42,474 nt of DNA, from contig JAPFDX010000048.1 in the NCBI GenBank assembly GCA_026168605.1, positions 1 to 42,474 of the forward strand. Reading direction: 5' to 3'. Below the pieces are notes generated by a model that was not told the origin of the DNA, did not search any database, and worked only from the letters and a program-made list of their open reading frames with translations. The stretch's first letter is position 1. Every line of letters begins with the position of its first letter. Below are positions 23,086 to 32,957 of this stretch, piece by piece. Made by a program: the position numbers and the translations under genes. The stretch is from Roseburia sp. (GTDB lineage Bacteria > Bacillota > Clostridia > Lachnospirales > Lachnospiraceae).

Positions 23086-23320
23086 ATTGTCCGTCCTTCA
23101 CAGATTTTATAGTATGACGCTACTAATGATAGGGAATTGCTTATGGCGTGTCAATGTCGGCGGTGCAATTTTTTGGAGAGCGTCTGCGTTATTAACAGAA
23201 TCTGTCAAAACAGCGGAGGATTCGACAAAAATCATTTGTGAAATTTTTGCAAAATAAATAGGAAAAAAATCTCCGGTGTGCTAAAATAGCAGAATGACAA
23301 AAGGAAGCTGGAAAGAAAAC

Positions 23321-25102
23321 ATGAAAAAAATACTGACATGGAAACATATTTTATGGGGAGTGCTGGCGTTTGTGCCGCCGGCGGTATTCTTCTATTTACT
23401 GGAATTTTATACGCACAATCCGTTTGAGGAGGTGCGCCCGTGGGCGCAGCTTTTTAATGTGGTGCTCTTTGAGCTGATCGCGGCGATCCTCTTTTGTACC
23501 CTCGGTGATCTCAGGCGCGCGTACCGCGTGCTGGCGGTCGCGGCGATGGTGTTCGGACTTGCCAACGCCTATGTGGTGCGCTTCCGCACGAACCCGATCG
23601 TGCCATGGGATATTTTATCGTGGAGAACGGCGGTGAGCGTGGCGGACAATTATGACTTTACGCCGGATATCCGCATGGTCGTTGTGACGCTTCTTTTTCT
23701 GGGCTGTATCGCTGCGCTGCACCTGGTAAAGGTGGCGTGGGGAGGCTTTGTAAACCCGAAACGCTGGCTGGCAGGACTTGTGCCGCTTGCGGCGCTGCTT
23801 GTCTTTTCGAATGTACTCCAGCAGGAGAGCTTTCAGAACAGCCACCGCCTTTATAACAAGCTGTTTACCCCGGTGTTTATGACGGAGGTGGACGGGATCC
23901 CCGTCACGTTCGTGATGAATCTTGCCTATATGTCGATCGACAAGCCGGACGGCTATGACAAGGAGGAGGCAGGGGAGCTTCTCCTGGAATATGAAAGTGC
24001 GGACAGTCCGAGCGGGAGCGGAGAGCCGCTGCCAAATCTGATCGTCGTGATGGACGAGGCGTTTTCCGATCCTGCCGTGCTCGGCGATTTTGTGGTGAAC
24101 CAGGACTATATGCCATATCTGCATATGCTCCAGCAGGGCTATGAAAATACGGTGACGGGGATGTTAAACGTATCGGTCTGCGGGGGCAATACGGCAAACA
24201 CGGAGTTTGAGTTTCTGACCGGAAACACGATGGCGTTTCTGCCGCAGGGGAGCGTGCCCTACCAGCAGTACATCAGCGGGGAATGTGAGACGCTCGCCTC
24301 GCATCTGCGGGATCTTGGCTACGAGACGGTGGCGACGCATCCCTACAATGCGACGGGCTGGGAGCGCGATGTGGTCTACCCGTGGATGGGATTTTCGGAC
24401 AGCATTTTTGTGGAGGGATATGCGGGGGCGTCGCGTGTGCGCGATTATGTGAGCGACGAGGCGTGCGTGCAGAAGATCATCTCCCTCTACGAGCAGAAGG
24501 AGGAGGGGAAACCGCTGTTTGTGTTTAATGTGACGATGCAGAACCACGGCGGCTATGACGAGGCGTACCCGAATTTTACGCCGGATGTTCTGGCGGATGA
24601 TTTTGACAATTTTTCCGTGGATCAGTATCTCTCGCTGTTAAAGCTCTCGGATCAGGCGCTTTCAGAACTGATCGCTTATTTTTCCGGTGTGGAGGAGAGG
24701 ACTGCGATCGTGTTTTTCGGAGATCATCAGCCCAATGATGTGATCGCTGCGCCGATCCTTGCACAGAACGGCATGGCGTGGAACGCGCTTTCGGAGGAGG
24801 AACTTGCACTGCGCTATCAGGTGCCGTATGTGGTCTGGGCAAACTATGACATCAAGGAGGCGCAGGGGGCGGATACGAGTGTGAATTTTCTCGGTGCAGA
24901 GGTGTTCTCCCGCCTCGGGATCCCGACGAGCGCCTACCAGAATTTCCTGCTCGCGCTTTCGGAGGAGTATCCGGTGATCTCCCCGGTGCGCACGGAAAAG
25001 TCCGACGGCACGAAGACGTCGGTATCAGACGAGGAGGGGATGATGGACACTTACCGGAAACTCCAGTATTACCAGTTGTTTGACGGAAAAGAGGACAGAT
25101 GA
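23321..25102 (+). CDS. LtaS-family sulfatase-type phosphoglycerol transferase
   Basis: A 593-residue enzyme. Five membrane helices lie in the first 190 residues, then an extracellular alkaline-phosphatase/sulfatase domain from about 238 (NLIVVMDEAFSDP). The nucleophile Thr291 is in GGNTANTEFEFLTG, and a metal-binding FFGDHQPND lies towards the end. LtaS enzymes polymerise glycerol phosphate from phosphatidylglycerol into lipoteichoic acid. ATG 23321 is preferred (GGAAAG upstream) because the ATG at 23294 is within a few bases of the likely transcription start (TGC-TAAAAT near 23281). It is followed directly by YfhO. Confidence 0.88.
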   Translation: MKKILTWKHILWGVLAFVPPAVFFYLLEFYTHNPFEEVRPWAQLFNVVLFELIAAILFCTLGDLRRAYRVLAVAAMVFGLANAYVVRFRTNPIVPWDILSWRTAVSVADNYDFTPDIRMVVVTLLFLGCIAALHLVKVAWGGFVNPKRWLAGLVPLAALLVFSNVLQQESFQNSHRLYNKLFTPVFMTEVDGIPVTFVMNLAYMSIDKPDGYDKEEAGELLLEYESADSPSGSGEPLPNLIVVMDEAFSDPAVLGDFVVNQDYMPYLHMLQQGYENTVTGMLNVSVCGGNTANTEFEFLTGNTMAFLPQGSVPYQQYISGECETLASHLRDLGYETVATHPYNATGWERDVVYPWMGFSDSIFVEGYAGASRVRDYVSDEACVQKIISLYEQKEEGKPLFVFNVTMQNHGGYDEAYPNFTPDVLADDFDNFSVDQYLSLLKLSDQALSELIAYFSGVEERTAIVFFGDHQPNDVIAAPILAQNGMAWNALSEEELALRYQVPYVVWANYDIKEAQGADTSVNFLGAEVFSRLGIPTSAYQNFLLALSEEYPVISPVRTEKSDGTKTSVSDEEGMMDTYRKLQYYQLFDGKEDR

Positions 25103-25103
25103 C

Positions 25104-27641
25104 ATGAACAAGAAAATACCGGTATTGGCGGGAGCGCTGCTGCCGCTTTTGATCGCCATCGTGCTCTGTATCGACCACGGGATCTATCCGTTTGGGGAGC
25201 AGTGTATGCTCCAGGTGGATATGTACCACCAGTACTGTCCGTTTTTCACGGAGCTTTTAGACAAGATCCGGGAGGGCGGCAGCATCTTTTATTCGTGGAA
25301 GATCGGGCTTGGGGCGGATTTTGTCTCGCTGTTTGCCTACTACCTGGCAAGCCCGCTCAATCTCTTGCTGGTGTTCTGCCTGTCGGACTATGTGATCGAG
25401 TTTATGACGCTTCTGGTGCTGCTTAAGATCTCGTTTTCCGGCGGCGCGTTTACCTGCTATCTGCTCTCCCATTTTAAGCTGCCGGGGAAGGATGGAGACG
25501 GTGCCGTGACCGGAGAACACCGCTCCTATGCGGCGTTTGCGGCGGGGATTTTTGGCTGCGCCTATGCGCTGTCGGCTTTTTCAGCCGCCTACGCGTGGAA
25601 TATCATGTGGCTGGACTGCATGGCGCTCGCGCCTCTCGTGCTGATGGGACTTGAGCGTCTGGTCGACGGGAAGAGCGCGGCGCTCTACTATATCGCGCTG
25701 GCGCTGTGCATCTGGAGCAATTTCTACATCGCGATCATGGTCTGCATTTTTGTGGTGCTGTGGTTTTTCGTGTACTGGCTGGAACACAGGGAATCCGGAT
25801 TTGCGGCGTGGGTGCGCTTTGCGTGGTACTCCCTGCTGGCGGGCGGGACGGCGGCGGTGCTGATCCTGCCGACGGCGGTCGTGCTCGGGTACAGCGGCAA
25901 TCAGGGGGTCTCCTTTCCGGACACGGTGGAATGGTATTTTCAGATCATGGCGGAGCTCGCCAGGCACCTGATGCTGGTAGATATCTACACGGGGGCGGAG
26001 CACTGGCCGAATCTCTACTGCGGCGTCTTTGTGATCGTGTTTTTTGTACTGTATCTTTTGAACCGGAAGATTTCGTGGAAACAGAAACTTTCCCGTGTTC
26101 TGCTCGCCGCGCTGTTCGTGGTGAGCTTTGCGAACAACATCCTTGACTTTTTGTGGCACGGACTTCACTTTCCGACCTCACTGCCGGGCAGACAGTCGTT
26201 TCTCTACATCCTGTTGCTGCTTGTGGTGGCGTTTGAGGCGTTTTGCCGTTTGCGGGAAACTAAGATCTGGCATCTTCTGGTCGCAGCGGCGGCGGGGGCG
26301 CTGTTTGTCTTTTTCGCCTACCGGAGTTCGGATCCCCAAATGCTGGATCAGACGGTGTTTACGGTGAGCGCCATTTTTATGGGAAGCTATCTCGTACTGC
26401 TGGCGGGCTTTCTGCTCGGAAATGAAAAGGTGCGCCGGCTGATGCTTGCGATCGGGTGCTTTGCACTGCTGGCGGAGCTGACGCTGAATTATGACGCGAC
26501 CGGTCTGGATACGGTCAGCCGCACGGCATACAGAGAGCATATGGATGGCTACCGCACAGTTCTTGCCGAGGCGGAGGAAAAGCGGCAGGCGTCCGGGGAC
26601 GGAGAATCGTTTTACCGCGTGGAGGAGCTTGAGCGCAAGACGAAAAACGACGCGGGGCTTTACGGTTACCGCTCGGCAACCCAGTTTTCCTCGCTGATGA
26701 ATCTGGACGTCAGCCATTTTTATCAGGAGGTCGGCATGGAGGGCGGCAAGAATTTTTACTGTGCCAACGGCGCGACCCCGCTGCTGTCGGCGATGCTCTC
26801 CATCCGCTATGTGCTGGCGGATAACGCGATGGAGGCAGGACCGCTGCGGGATCCTGTGGCTTCCGCGGAGAATGTGTGGCTCTATGAAAACGCGTATGTG
26901 CTGCCACTTGGGTTCATGATGCCGGAGGAGGTGATCGACGCGTGGGATTACGAGGATCTGGGCGACATCGGGGCGCAGAATGAGCTTGCAAGGCTGCTCG
27001 GCGCGGCGGAGGAGATGTTTGTGCCCGTTCCGTCTGTGTCGGCTGCCGGGGAATCGGGATTTACTGCCGAGGAGGACGGCTATTACTATGCCACCTACGA
27101 CAAGACCTCCGTGGAGCAGCTTGCAGCAGAGATGAGCGGCGGGAGAAGCCGCTCCTACACCAAGGTGTCGCACGATTACACGCTGGAGTTTGGCTACTGT
27201 ACGGCGGGCACGGAGGTGACGGTGACGAATGAGGACGATGAGACGGTGGCGCTGACGGTCTACCGCCTGAACGAGGGAGCGGTGCGGACGGCGTATGAGG
27301 CGCTGGCGGCGCAGACGATGCAGATGGAGGAATTTTCGGACACGGACATCCGGGGAACTGTCGATGTGCGGGAGGCTGGCAGGCTGATCTTCTCGATCGC
27401 GGACGAGGACGGCTGGAAGCTGTACGTGGACGGAAAAGAGACGGAGCCGGAGCGTTTTGGCGGAGCGTTTTTGAGCGTCCATTTAGAGCCGGGCGTTCAC
27501 GACATCCGGATTTGCTATGTGACGCCGGGCTTTTATGCGGGCGCCGGCGTCTCGGCAGTCTGCATTTTACTTGCGGTCTGCTCCATTCTTTTCGAAAAGA
27601 GAAAAAAGAAAACTAAAATGTACGATTTATCGGACACCTAA
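25104..27641 (+). CDS. YfhO-family multi-pass membrane glycosyltransferase
   Basis: An 845-residue GT-C-type membrane protein with a dozen or more helices in the first 475 residues, a large extracellular domain and a last membrane helix near the C-terminus (FYAGAGVSAVCILLAVCSILF). The N-terminal loop VDMYHQYCPFF holds the acidic catalytic position of the family. YfhO/GtlB proteins add sugars to lipoteichoic acid on the outer face. The start at 25104 lies one base after the LtaS-like stop, with AGAGG upstream, so both are co-translated and likely act on the same polymer (inference). Confidence 0.88.
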   Translation: MNKKIPVLAGALLPLLIAIVLCIDHGIYPFGEQCMLQVDMYHQYCPFFTELLDKIREGGSIFYSWKIGLGADFVSLFAYYLASPLNLLLVFCLSDYVIEFMTLLVLLKISFSGGAFTCYLLSHFKLPGKDGDGAVTGEHRSYAAFAAGIFGCAYALSAFSAAYAWNIMWLDCMALAPLVLMGLERLVDGKSAALYYIALALCIWSNFYIAIMVCIFVVLWFFVYWLEHRESGFAAWVRFAWYSLLAGGTAAVLILPTAVVLGYSGNQGVSFPDTVEWYFQIMAELARHLMLVDIYTGAEHWPNLYCGVFVIVFFVLYLLNRKISWKQKLSRVLLAALFVVSFANNILDFLWHGLHFPTSLPGRQSFLYILLLLVVAFEAFCRLRETKIWHLLVAAAAGALFVFFAYRSSDPQMLDQTVFTVSAIFMGSYLVLLAGFLLGNEKVRRLMLAIGCFALLAELTLNYDATGLDTVSRTAYREHMDGYRTVLAEAEEKRQASGDGESFYRVEELERKTKNDAGLYGYRSATQFSSLMNLDVSHFYQEVGMEGGKNFYCANGATPLLSAMLSIRYVLADNAMEAGPLRDPVASAENVWLYENAYVLPLGFMMPEEVIDAWDYEDLGDIGAQNELARLLGAAEEMFVPVPSVSAAGESGFTAEEDGYYYATYDKTSVEQLAAEMSGGRSRSYTKVSHDYTLEFGYCTAGTEVTVTNEDDETVALTVYRLNEGAVRTAYEALAAQTMQMEEFSDTDIRGTVDVREAGRLIFSIADEDGWKLYVDGKETEPERFGGAFLSVHLEPGVHDIRICYVTPGFYAGAGVSAVCILLAVCSILFEKRKKKTKMYDLSDT

Positions 27642-27645
27642 TGCG

Positions 27646-27686
27646 ATACACTCCTTTCATCAAGAGATGAAAAGGAGTGTATTTTT
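27646..27686 (+). terminator. Terminator-like hairpin that contains a ribosome-binding site
   Basis: ATACACTCCTTT-CATC pairs with GATG-AAAAGGAGTGTAT with one bulge around AAGA, followed by five T. It follows yfhO, and its 3' arm contains AAAGGAGTG, the ribosome site of the 33-aa ORF at 27687. Confidence 0.8.
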
Positions 27687-27788
27687 ATGAAGGGATATGT
27701 GGTGGACGCCGGATATATGGGATATGTGGAGGGCAGATATATGCTGTTTGCGAATGAGGATGATTACAGAGAATACTGTGAGGACTGA
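27687..27788 (+). CDS. Candidate small protein (33 aa) with a hidden ribosome site
   Basis: ATG at 27687 opens 33 codons: MKGYVVDAGYMGYVEGRY, then MLFANEDDYREY and CED, stop at 27786. It is rich in Tyr, Gly and acidic residues. A GY-G(Y)V pattern repeats twice. AAAGGAGTG lies 8 bases upstream but inside a strong hairpin ending in a T run. The sequence style resembles short uncharacterised proteins seen in related Clostridia, though this cannot be verified here. It could be a chance frame. Confidence 0.5.
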   Translation: MKGYVVDAGYMGYVEGRYMLFANEDDYREYCED

Positions 27789-27815
27789 CGGCGCACAATA
27801 TTTTGCAGCACGGCG

Positions 27816-27844
27816 TTGAAATTTGCGGGTGAATATGTGATAAT
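27816..27844 (+). promoter_or_regulatory. Promoter of the thioesterase operon
   Basis: TTGAAA (27816-27821) and GATAAT (27839-27844) with a 17-base spacer and a TG extension before the -10. Confidence 0.75.
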
Positions 27845-27894
27845 ATAAGATGGTTTTCACAGAATCATTTTTATGTCAGAAAGAAGGAATTTTC

Positions 27895-28359
27895 ATGTCA
27901 GAGAAAGAAATTGAAGTCTACGGCAGACCGGAGGAGGAGATCAGGCTGCATCCGTACGAGCACCACGCGAAGTATTACGAGACGGACCAGATGGGCATCA
28001 TCCACCATTCCAATTATATCCGCTGGATGGAGGAGGCGCGCATGGATATGCTCGGACAGATGGGACTTTCCTACAAGGAGATGGAGGAGATGGAGATCAT
28101 CAGTCCGGTGCTGGCGGTGTCCTGCGAGTATCACAGCATGGTGCATTTTGACGATGTGGTTGTGATCGCACCGCGCATCGTGAAGTACGACGGCATCCGT
28201 CTGGAGGTCGAGTATCGCATGACGGACAAGCAGACCGGAGAGCTGCGCACGACGGGAAGAAGCTCCCACTGTTTTTTGAGCCGCTCGGGCAGACCGATTT
28301 CTCTGAAACGCTCTTATCCGGAGCTTGACACCAGATTTTTTGAATACACAGACAAATAG
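27895..28359 (+). CDS. Acyl-CoA thioesterase, 4HBT (YbgC-like) family
   Basis: A 154-residue hotdog-fold thioesterase. The catalytic motif YETDQMGIIHHSNYIRWMEEAR contains the conserved Asp and the family HxNY. The start at 27895 follows AAGAAGGAA; a longer frame to 27850 overlaps the promoter region. It would hydrolyse acyl- or hydroxybenzoyl-type CoA thioesters. It lies 27 bases before the aminopeptidase gene on the same strand. Confidence 0.88.
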   Translation: MSEKEIEVYGRPEEEIRLHPYEHHAKYYETDQMGIIHHSNYIRWMEEARMDMLGQMGLSYKEMEEMEIISPVLAVSCEYHSMVHFDDVVVIAPRIVKYDGIRLEVEYRMTDKQTGELRTTGRSSHCFLSRSGRPISLKRSYPELDTRFFEYTDK

Positions 28360-28386
28360 ATTTTGACAGAAAGAAAGGGCAGAGAC

Positions 28387-30177
28387 ATGATACAGGAAAG
28401 ATTACAGGCGCTTCGCCGCGAGATGGCGGAGAGAAACATTGACATTTATGTCGTTCCGACCTCGGATTTTCACGAGTCGGAGTATGTCGGCGAGCATTTT
28501 AAGGCGAGAAAATTTATCACGGGATTTACCGGTTCGGCGGGAACTGCAGTGATCACCATGACGGAGGCGGGGCTCTGGACGGATGGAAGGTATTTCGTGC
28601 AGGCGGAGAAGCAGCTCTCCGGCAGCACGGTCACACTCTACCGTATGGGAGAAGAGGGCGTGCCGAAGGTGGACGAATTTATCGAGGACAAGCTCCCGGA
28701 GGGCGGCTGCATCGGCTTTGACGGGAGAGTGGTAAACGGAAGCTGGGGCGGCAAGCTTGCGGCGGTCGCAGAGAGAAAGCACGGTTCGCTCGCGGTGAAT
28801 GAGGATCTGGTCGACCGGATCTGGGAGGACCGTCCGCCGCTCTCGAAGGAGCCACTGTTTCTTCTGGAGGAGCGTTACAGCGGCAAGGGCACGGCGCAGA
28901 AGCTTAAGGAACTGCGTGAGGCGATGCAGAAGGAGGGCGCGGATATCCACATTCTGACGTCCCTTTACGACATTGCATGGCTGTTAAATATCCGCGGCGG
29001 CGACATCGCGTATGTGCCGGTGGTTTTATCCTACCTCGTGGTGACGGAGACGGAGTGCATCTGGTTTTTACAGGAGGAGGTTGTCGATGAGAAGATCGCT
29101 GCTTATTTAAAGGAAAACGGCATCACGACGAAGCCTTATGACGCGATCTATGCGTATGTGCAGGAGGTTCCGGCAGACGCACGCGTGCTTTTGAACAAGG
29201 GTACGGTCAATTACCGGATCGTGCGCAGCCTGCCGCAGACGGCTGTCATCGTGGATCGGCCGAATCCGACCGAGCGCATGAAGGCGGTGAAAAATCCGGT
29301 TGAGGTGGAGAATACGAGAAGGGCGCACGTAAAGGACGGGGTGGCATTCACGAAATTTATGTACTGGCTCAAGACTAATATCGGTAAGATCCCGATGACA
29401 GAGATCTCGGCATCCGACTATCTGGAGGAGAGAAGGAGAGAGCAGGAGGGATTTATCGAGCTGAGCTTTGACACGATCTGTGCCTATGGGGCAAACGCGG
29501 CGATGATGCACTACGCGGCGACGCCGGAGTCGGATGCGGCGCTTGCGCCGGAGGGATTTCTTCTGGTGGATTCCGGCGGACATTATTTTGAGGGGACGAC
29601 GGACATCACGAGAACGATGGCGCTAGGTCCTGTCACCGATGAGATGCGCCTGCATTTTACTGCGGTCTGCCGCTCCAACTTAAATCTGGCAAACGCGAAG
29701 TTTTTGTACGGCTGCACCGGATTAAACCTTGATATTTTAGCCCGCGGACCGCTCTGGGACATGGGGATCGACTATAAATGCGGTACGGGACACGGCGTGG
29801 GCTATGTCTTAAACGTACATGAAGGGCCAAACGGCTTCCGCTGGCGCGTGGTGGCGGAGCGCAACGACAACGGCACGCTGGAGGAGGGCATGATCACGAC
29901 AGACGAGCCGGGCGTATATCTGGAAGGAAAATACGGCATCCGCACCGAGAATGAGCTGGTGTGCCGCAAGGCGGAGAAGAACGAGTACGGTCAGTTTATG
30001 GAGTTTGAGAATATCACCTACGCGCCGATCGATCTGGACGCGATCGACCCGGACGAGATGACCGGACGTGAGAAAAAGATGTTGAACGACTATCACGCGA
30101 TGGTCTATCAGACGCTTTCCCCGTATATGACGGCGGAGGAGAACGAGTGGCTGAAGAAATATACGAGAGCCATCTAA
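28387..30177 (+). CDS. Xaa-Pro aminopeptidase P (M24 family)
   Basis: A 596-residue metallopeptidase with two N-terminal creatinase-like domains (about 1-310) and a C-terminal pita-bread catalytic domain. Metal ligands are in VDSGGHYFEGTTDITRT (two Asp), GTGHGVGYVLNVHEGP (His), TTDEPGVY (Glu) and RTENELV (Glu). It removes N-terminal residues next to proline. The length matches the long aminopeptidase P form. AAAGGG lies upstream of the ATG at 28387. Confidence 0.93.
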   Translation: MIQERLQALRREMAERNIDIYVVPTSDFHESEYVGEHFKARKFITGFTGSAGTAVITMTEAGLWTDGRYFVQAEKQLSGSTVTLYRMGEEGVPKVDEFIEDKLPEGGCIGFDGRVVNGSWGGKLAAVAERKHGSLAVNEDLVDRIWEDRPPLSKEPLFLLEERYSGKGTAQKLKELREAMQKEGADIHILTSLYDIAWLLNIRGGDIAYVPVVLSYLVVTETECIWFLQEEVVDEKIAAYLKENGITTKPYDAIYAYVQEVPADARVLLNKGTVNYRIVRSLPQTAVIVDRPNPTERMKAVKNPVEVENTRRAHVKDGVAFTKFMYWLKTNIGKIPMTEISASDYLEERRREQEGFIELSFDTICAYGANAAMMHYAATPESDAALAPEGFLLVDSGGHYFEGTTDITRTMALGPVTDEMRLHFTAVCRSNLNLANAKFLYGCTGLNLDILARGPLWDMGIDYKCGTGHGVGYVLNVHEGPNGFRWRVVAERNDNGTLEEGMITTDEPGVYLEGKYGIRTENELVCRKAEKNEYGQFMEFENITYAPIDLDAIDPDEMTGREKKMLNDYHAMVYQTLSPYMTAEENEWLKKYTRAI

Positions 30178-30199
30178 AACAGGAAGAATGGAGACAGAC

Positions 30200-32947
30200 A
30201 TGAGCGAAAAGCTGGTATTGATTGACGGACACAGTATTTTAAACAGGGCGTTTTTCGGCATCCCGGATCTGACAAATTCCGAGGGGCTGCACACCAATGC
30301 AGTCTACGGTTTCTTAAATATCATGTTTAAGATCTTAGAGGAGGAGAAGCCGGACTATCTGACGGTCGCCTTTGACGTGTCGCAGCCGACGTTTCGCCAT
30401 GAGATGTTTGCAGAGTACAAGGGGACGAGAAAGCCGATGGCGGCAGAGCTTAGAGAGCAGGTTCCCCTGATGAAGGAAATGCTGCGTGCGATGGGCGTTA
30501 CAACGATCGAAAAGGGCGGCTACGAGGCGGATGATCTGCTCGGAACGATCGCAAAGCGCAGCGAGGCGCAGGGACTGGAGGTGTCGGTGGTCTCCGGCGA
30601 CCGCGATCTGCTGCAGCTTGCCTCGGAGCACATCAAGATCCGCATCCCAAAGACAAAGCGCACCGGGACGGAGATCGAGGATTACTACGCGCAGGATGTG
30701 ATCGGAAAATACCAGGTCACACCGGAGCAGTTTATCGACGTGAAGGCGCTGATGGGAGATACCGCCGACAATATTCCGGGAGTGCCGGGCATCGGCGAAA
30801 AGACGGCGACGGCGCTGATCGTTGCGTACGGCAGCATTGAGAATGCGTATGCACACGTGGACGAGGTGAAGCCGCCGCGCGCGGCGACGAATCTGCGGGA
30901 ACATTACGATATGGCGCAGATGAGCAAGACGCTGGCGACGATCGACACGGACGCGCAGATCGAGTACCGGATTTCGGATGCGAAGCTGTCAGAGGTTTCC
31001 GATCTGTATACAGAGGAAGCCTATTTGTTGTGCAAGAGACTGGAGTTTAAAAATCTGCTCGGCCGTTTTTCGGTGGATGCGCCGCAGAGTCTGGCACACG
31101 GGAATTTTCGAAAGATCACAGACCGCGCCGGGGCAGAGAGCTTTTTGTCTTCCATAAAGGGAAAGACCTGCGGATTTTATTTTGTGTTGCCGGAGGAGCA
31201 GGGGGACGTCTGCATGGAGGCGGACGGACAGATCAGTCTGTTTGGCGGCGTGCCGGAGGAAGCGGCAGAGAGCCTTGCGGGCAGCCGTTTTCTGGGGCTT
31301 GCCGTGGCGGCAGGCGAGACGGACGTCTGCTATCTGGAGGCGGGGGCTGCGCTCTCTTGTGGCGAATTGCGTGAGCTGTTCACACAGAGCGGTGCAAAGG
31401 CGTATGCCACGCTGAATTTAAAGCCGCAGCTTGCGGCGATGGGAATGATTGAGAAGAACGAGACGGGCACGGTGCGCAGGGACAATCTTTTCGATGCGGA
31501 GATTGCTGCATATCTGTTGAATCCGTTGAAGAACGAGTACCCCTATGAGGATATCGCAAAGGATTACACCGGAGGGATGATCCCGTCCCGCAGAGACCTG
31601 ATCGAGAAGCTGACTTACGAGAAGGCCACGGAGCAGAAGCCGGAGGAGTTTCTGGGGGCCGTCTGCTATCCGGCGTATGTGGCGTGGGCGGCGCGCGAGC
31701 GCCTGCTGTCCGAACTGCAGGAAACAGGAATGGAGCAGCTTTTTACAGAGATTGAGATGCCGCTGGTGTTCACACTCGCAGACATGGAGAAGGAGGGCAT
31801 CCGTGCGTCGGGCGAAGCCCTGCATGAGTACGGAGAGAGGCTTGCCGTGCGCATTGGCGAGCTGGAGCAGAAAATTTATGCCGAGGCGGGCGAGGAGTTC
31901 AATATCAATTCCCCGAAGCAGCTCGGCGTGATCCTGTTTGAGAAGCTACAGCTTCCGAATGGAAAAAAGACAAAGACGGGCTACTCCACGGCGGCGGATG
32001 TGCTCGAGCGTCTCGCGCCCGAGCATCCGGTCGTGGCGGATATTTTAGAGTACCGTCAGCTTGCAAAGCTGAAATCGACCTACGCGGACGGGCTGGTGAA
32101 CTATATCGCGCAGGACGGACGGATCCACACCTCCTTCAACCAGACGATCACGGCGACCGGGCGGCTGAGCAGCACCGAGCCGAATCTGCAGAACATTCCG
32201 ATGCGCATCGAGCTTGGCAGACTGATCCGCAAGGCGTTTCTGCCAAAGGAAGGCTTCGTGTTCGTGGATGCGGATTATTCGCAGATCGAGCTGCGCGTGC
32301 TGGCACATTTGTCCGGCGACGAGAAGCTGATCGAGGCGTACCGCGAGGCGCAGGACATCCACCGGACGACCGCGTCGCAGGTGTTCCACATCCCGTTTGA
32401 CGAGGTGACGGATCTGCAGCGCCGCAATGCCAAGGCGGTAAATTTCGGGATCGTATACGGGATCAGTTCGTTTGGCTTAAGCCAGGATTTGAGTATCAGC
32501 AAGAAGGAAGCGGCGGAGTATATTGAGAGGTATTTTGAGACCTACCCGAAGATCAAGGGATATCTGGACGGTCTGGTCGCGCAGGCGAAGGAGCAGGGCT
32601 ATGTCACCACGATGTTTGGCAGAAGACGTCCTGTCCCGGAGCTTTCCAGCAGCAATTTCATGCAGCGTTCGTTCGGCGAGCGCATCGCGATGAATTCCCC
32701 GATCCAGGGGACGGCGGCGGACATCATCAAGATCGCGATGATCCGCGTGCACGACAGACTGCTTGACGAGCAGCTCGCTTCGCGTCTGATCTTGACGGTG
32801 CACGATGAGCTTCTGGTGGAGACGGCTGTAAACGAGGAAGAAAAAGTGCGGCAGATCCTTGCGGAGGAGATGCACGGGGCGGCAGATCTTGCCGTGTGTC
32901 TGGAGATCGACGTGCACACCGGAAGCGACTGGTATCAGGCGAAATAG
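30200..32947 (+). CDS. polA: DNA polymerase I
   Basis: A 915-residue polymerase. It has a 5' nuclease domain (about 1-290, with YKGTRKPM, EADDLLGT and GIGEKTATALI), a middle 3'-5' exonuclease-like region (about 300-490) and the polymerase domain (about 510-915). The polymerase motifs are ATGRLSSTEPNLQNIP, DADYSQIELRVLAHLS, RRNAKAVNFGIVYG and LTVHDELLVE. The exonuclease region does not show the DxE metal motif (KTCGFYFVLPEEQ in its place), so proofreading is probably absent, as in other Firmicute enzymes. GGAGAC precedes the start. coaE follows after 10 bases. Confidence 0.97.
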   Translation: MSEKLVLIDGHSILNRAFFGIPDLTNSEGLHTNAVYGFLNIMFKILEEEKPDYLTVAFDVSQPTFRHEMFAEYKGTRKPMAAELREQVPLMKEMLRAMGVTTIEKGGYEADDLLGTIAKRSEAQGLEVSVVSGDRDLLQLASEHIKIRIPKTKRTGTEIEDYYAQDVIGKYQVTPEQFIDVKALMGDTADNIPGVPGIGEKTATALIVAYGSIENAYAHVDEVKPPRAATNLREHYDMAQMSKTLATIDTDAQIEYRISDAKLSEVSDLYTEEAYLLCKRLEFKNLLGRFSVDAPQSLAHGNFRKITDRAGAESFLSSIKGKTCGFYFVLPEEQGDVCMEADGQISLFGGVPEEAAESLAGSRFLGLAVAAGETDVCYLEAGAALSCGELRELFTQSGAKAYATLNLKPQLAAMGMIEKNETGTVRRDNLFDAEIAAYLLNPLKNEYPYEDIAKDYTGGMIPSRRDLIEKLTYEKATEQKPEEFLGAVCYPAYVAWAARERLLSELQETGMEQLFTEIEMPLVFTLADMEKEGIRASGEALHEYGERLAVRIGELEQKIYAEAGEEFNINSPKQLGVILFEKLQLPNGKKTKTGYSTAADVLERLAPEHPVVADILEYRQLAKLKSTYADGLVNYIAQDGRIHTSFNQTITATGRLSSTEPNLQNIPMRIELGRLIRKAFLPKEGFVFVDADYSQIELRVLAHLSGDEKLIEAYREAQDIHRTTASQVFHIPFDEVTDLQRRNAKAVNFGIVYGISSFGLSQDLSISKKEAAEYIERYFETYPKIKGYLDGLVAQAKEQGYVTTMFGRRRPVPELSSSNFMQRSFGERIAMNSPIQGTAADIIKIAMIRVHDRLLDEQLASRLILTVHDELLVETAVNEEEKVRQILAEEMHGAADLAVCLEIDVHTGSDWYQAK

Positions 32948-32957
32948 GAGAAACAGG

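Noticed and set aside
26178-27482. 434-codon minus-strand frame inside yfhO
   Set aside because: It is a shadow of a GC-rich coding strand. Its product is Arg/His-rich with no domain pattern, and the plus-strand gene is clearly real.
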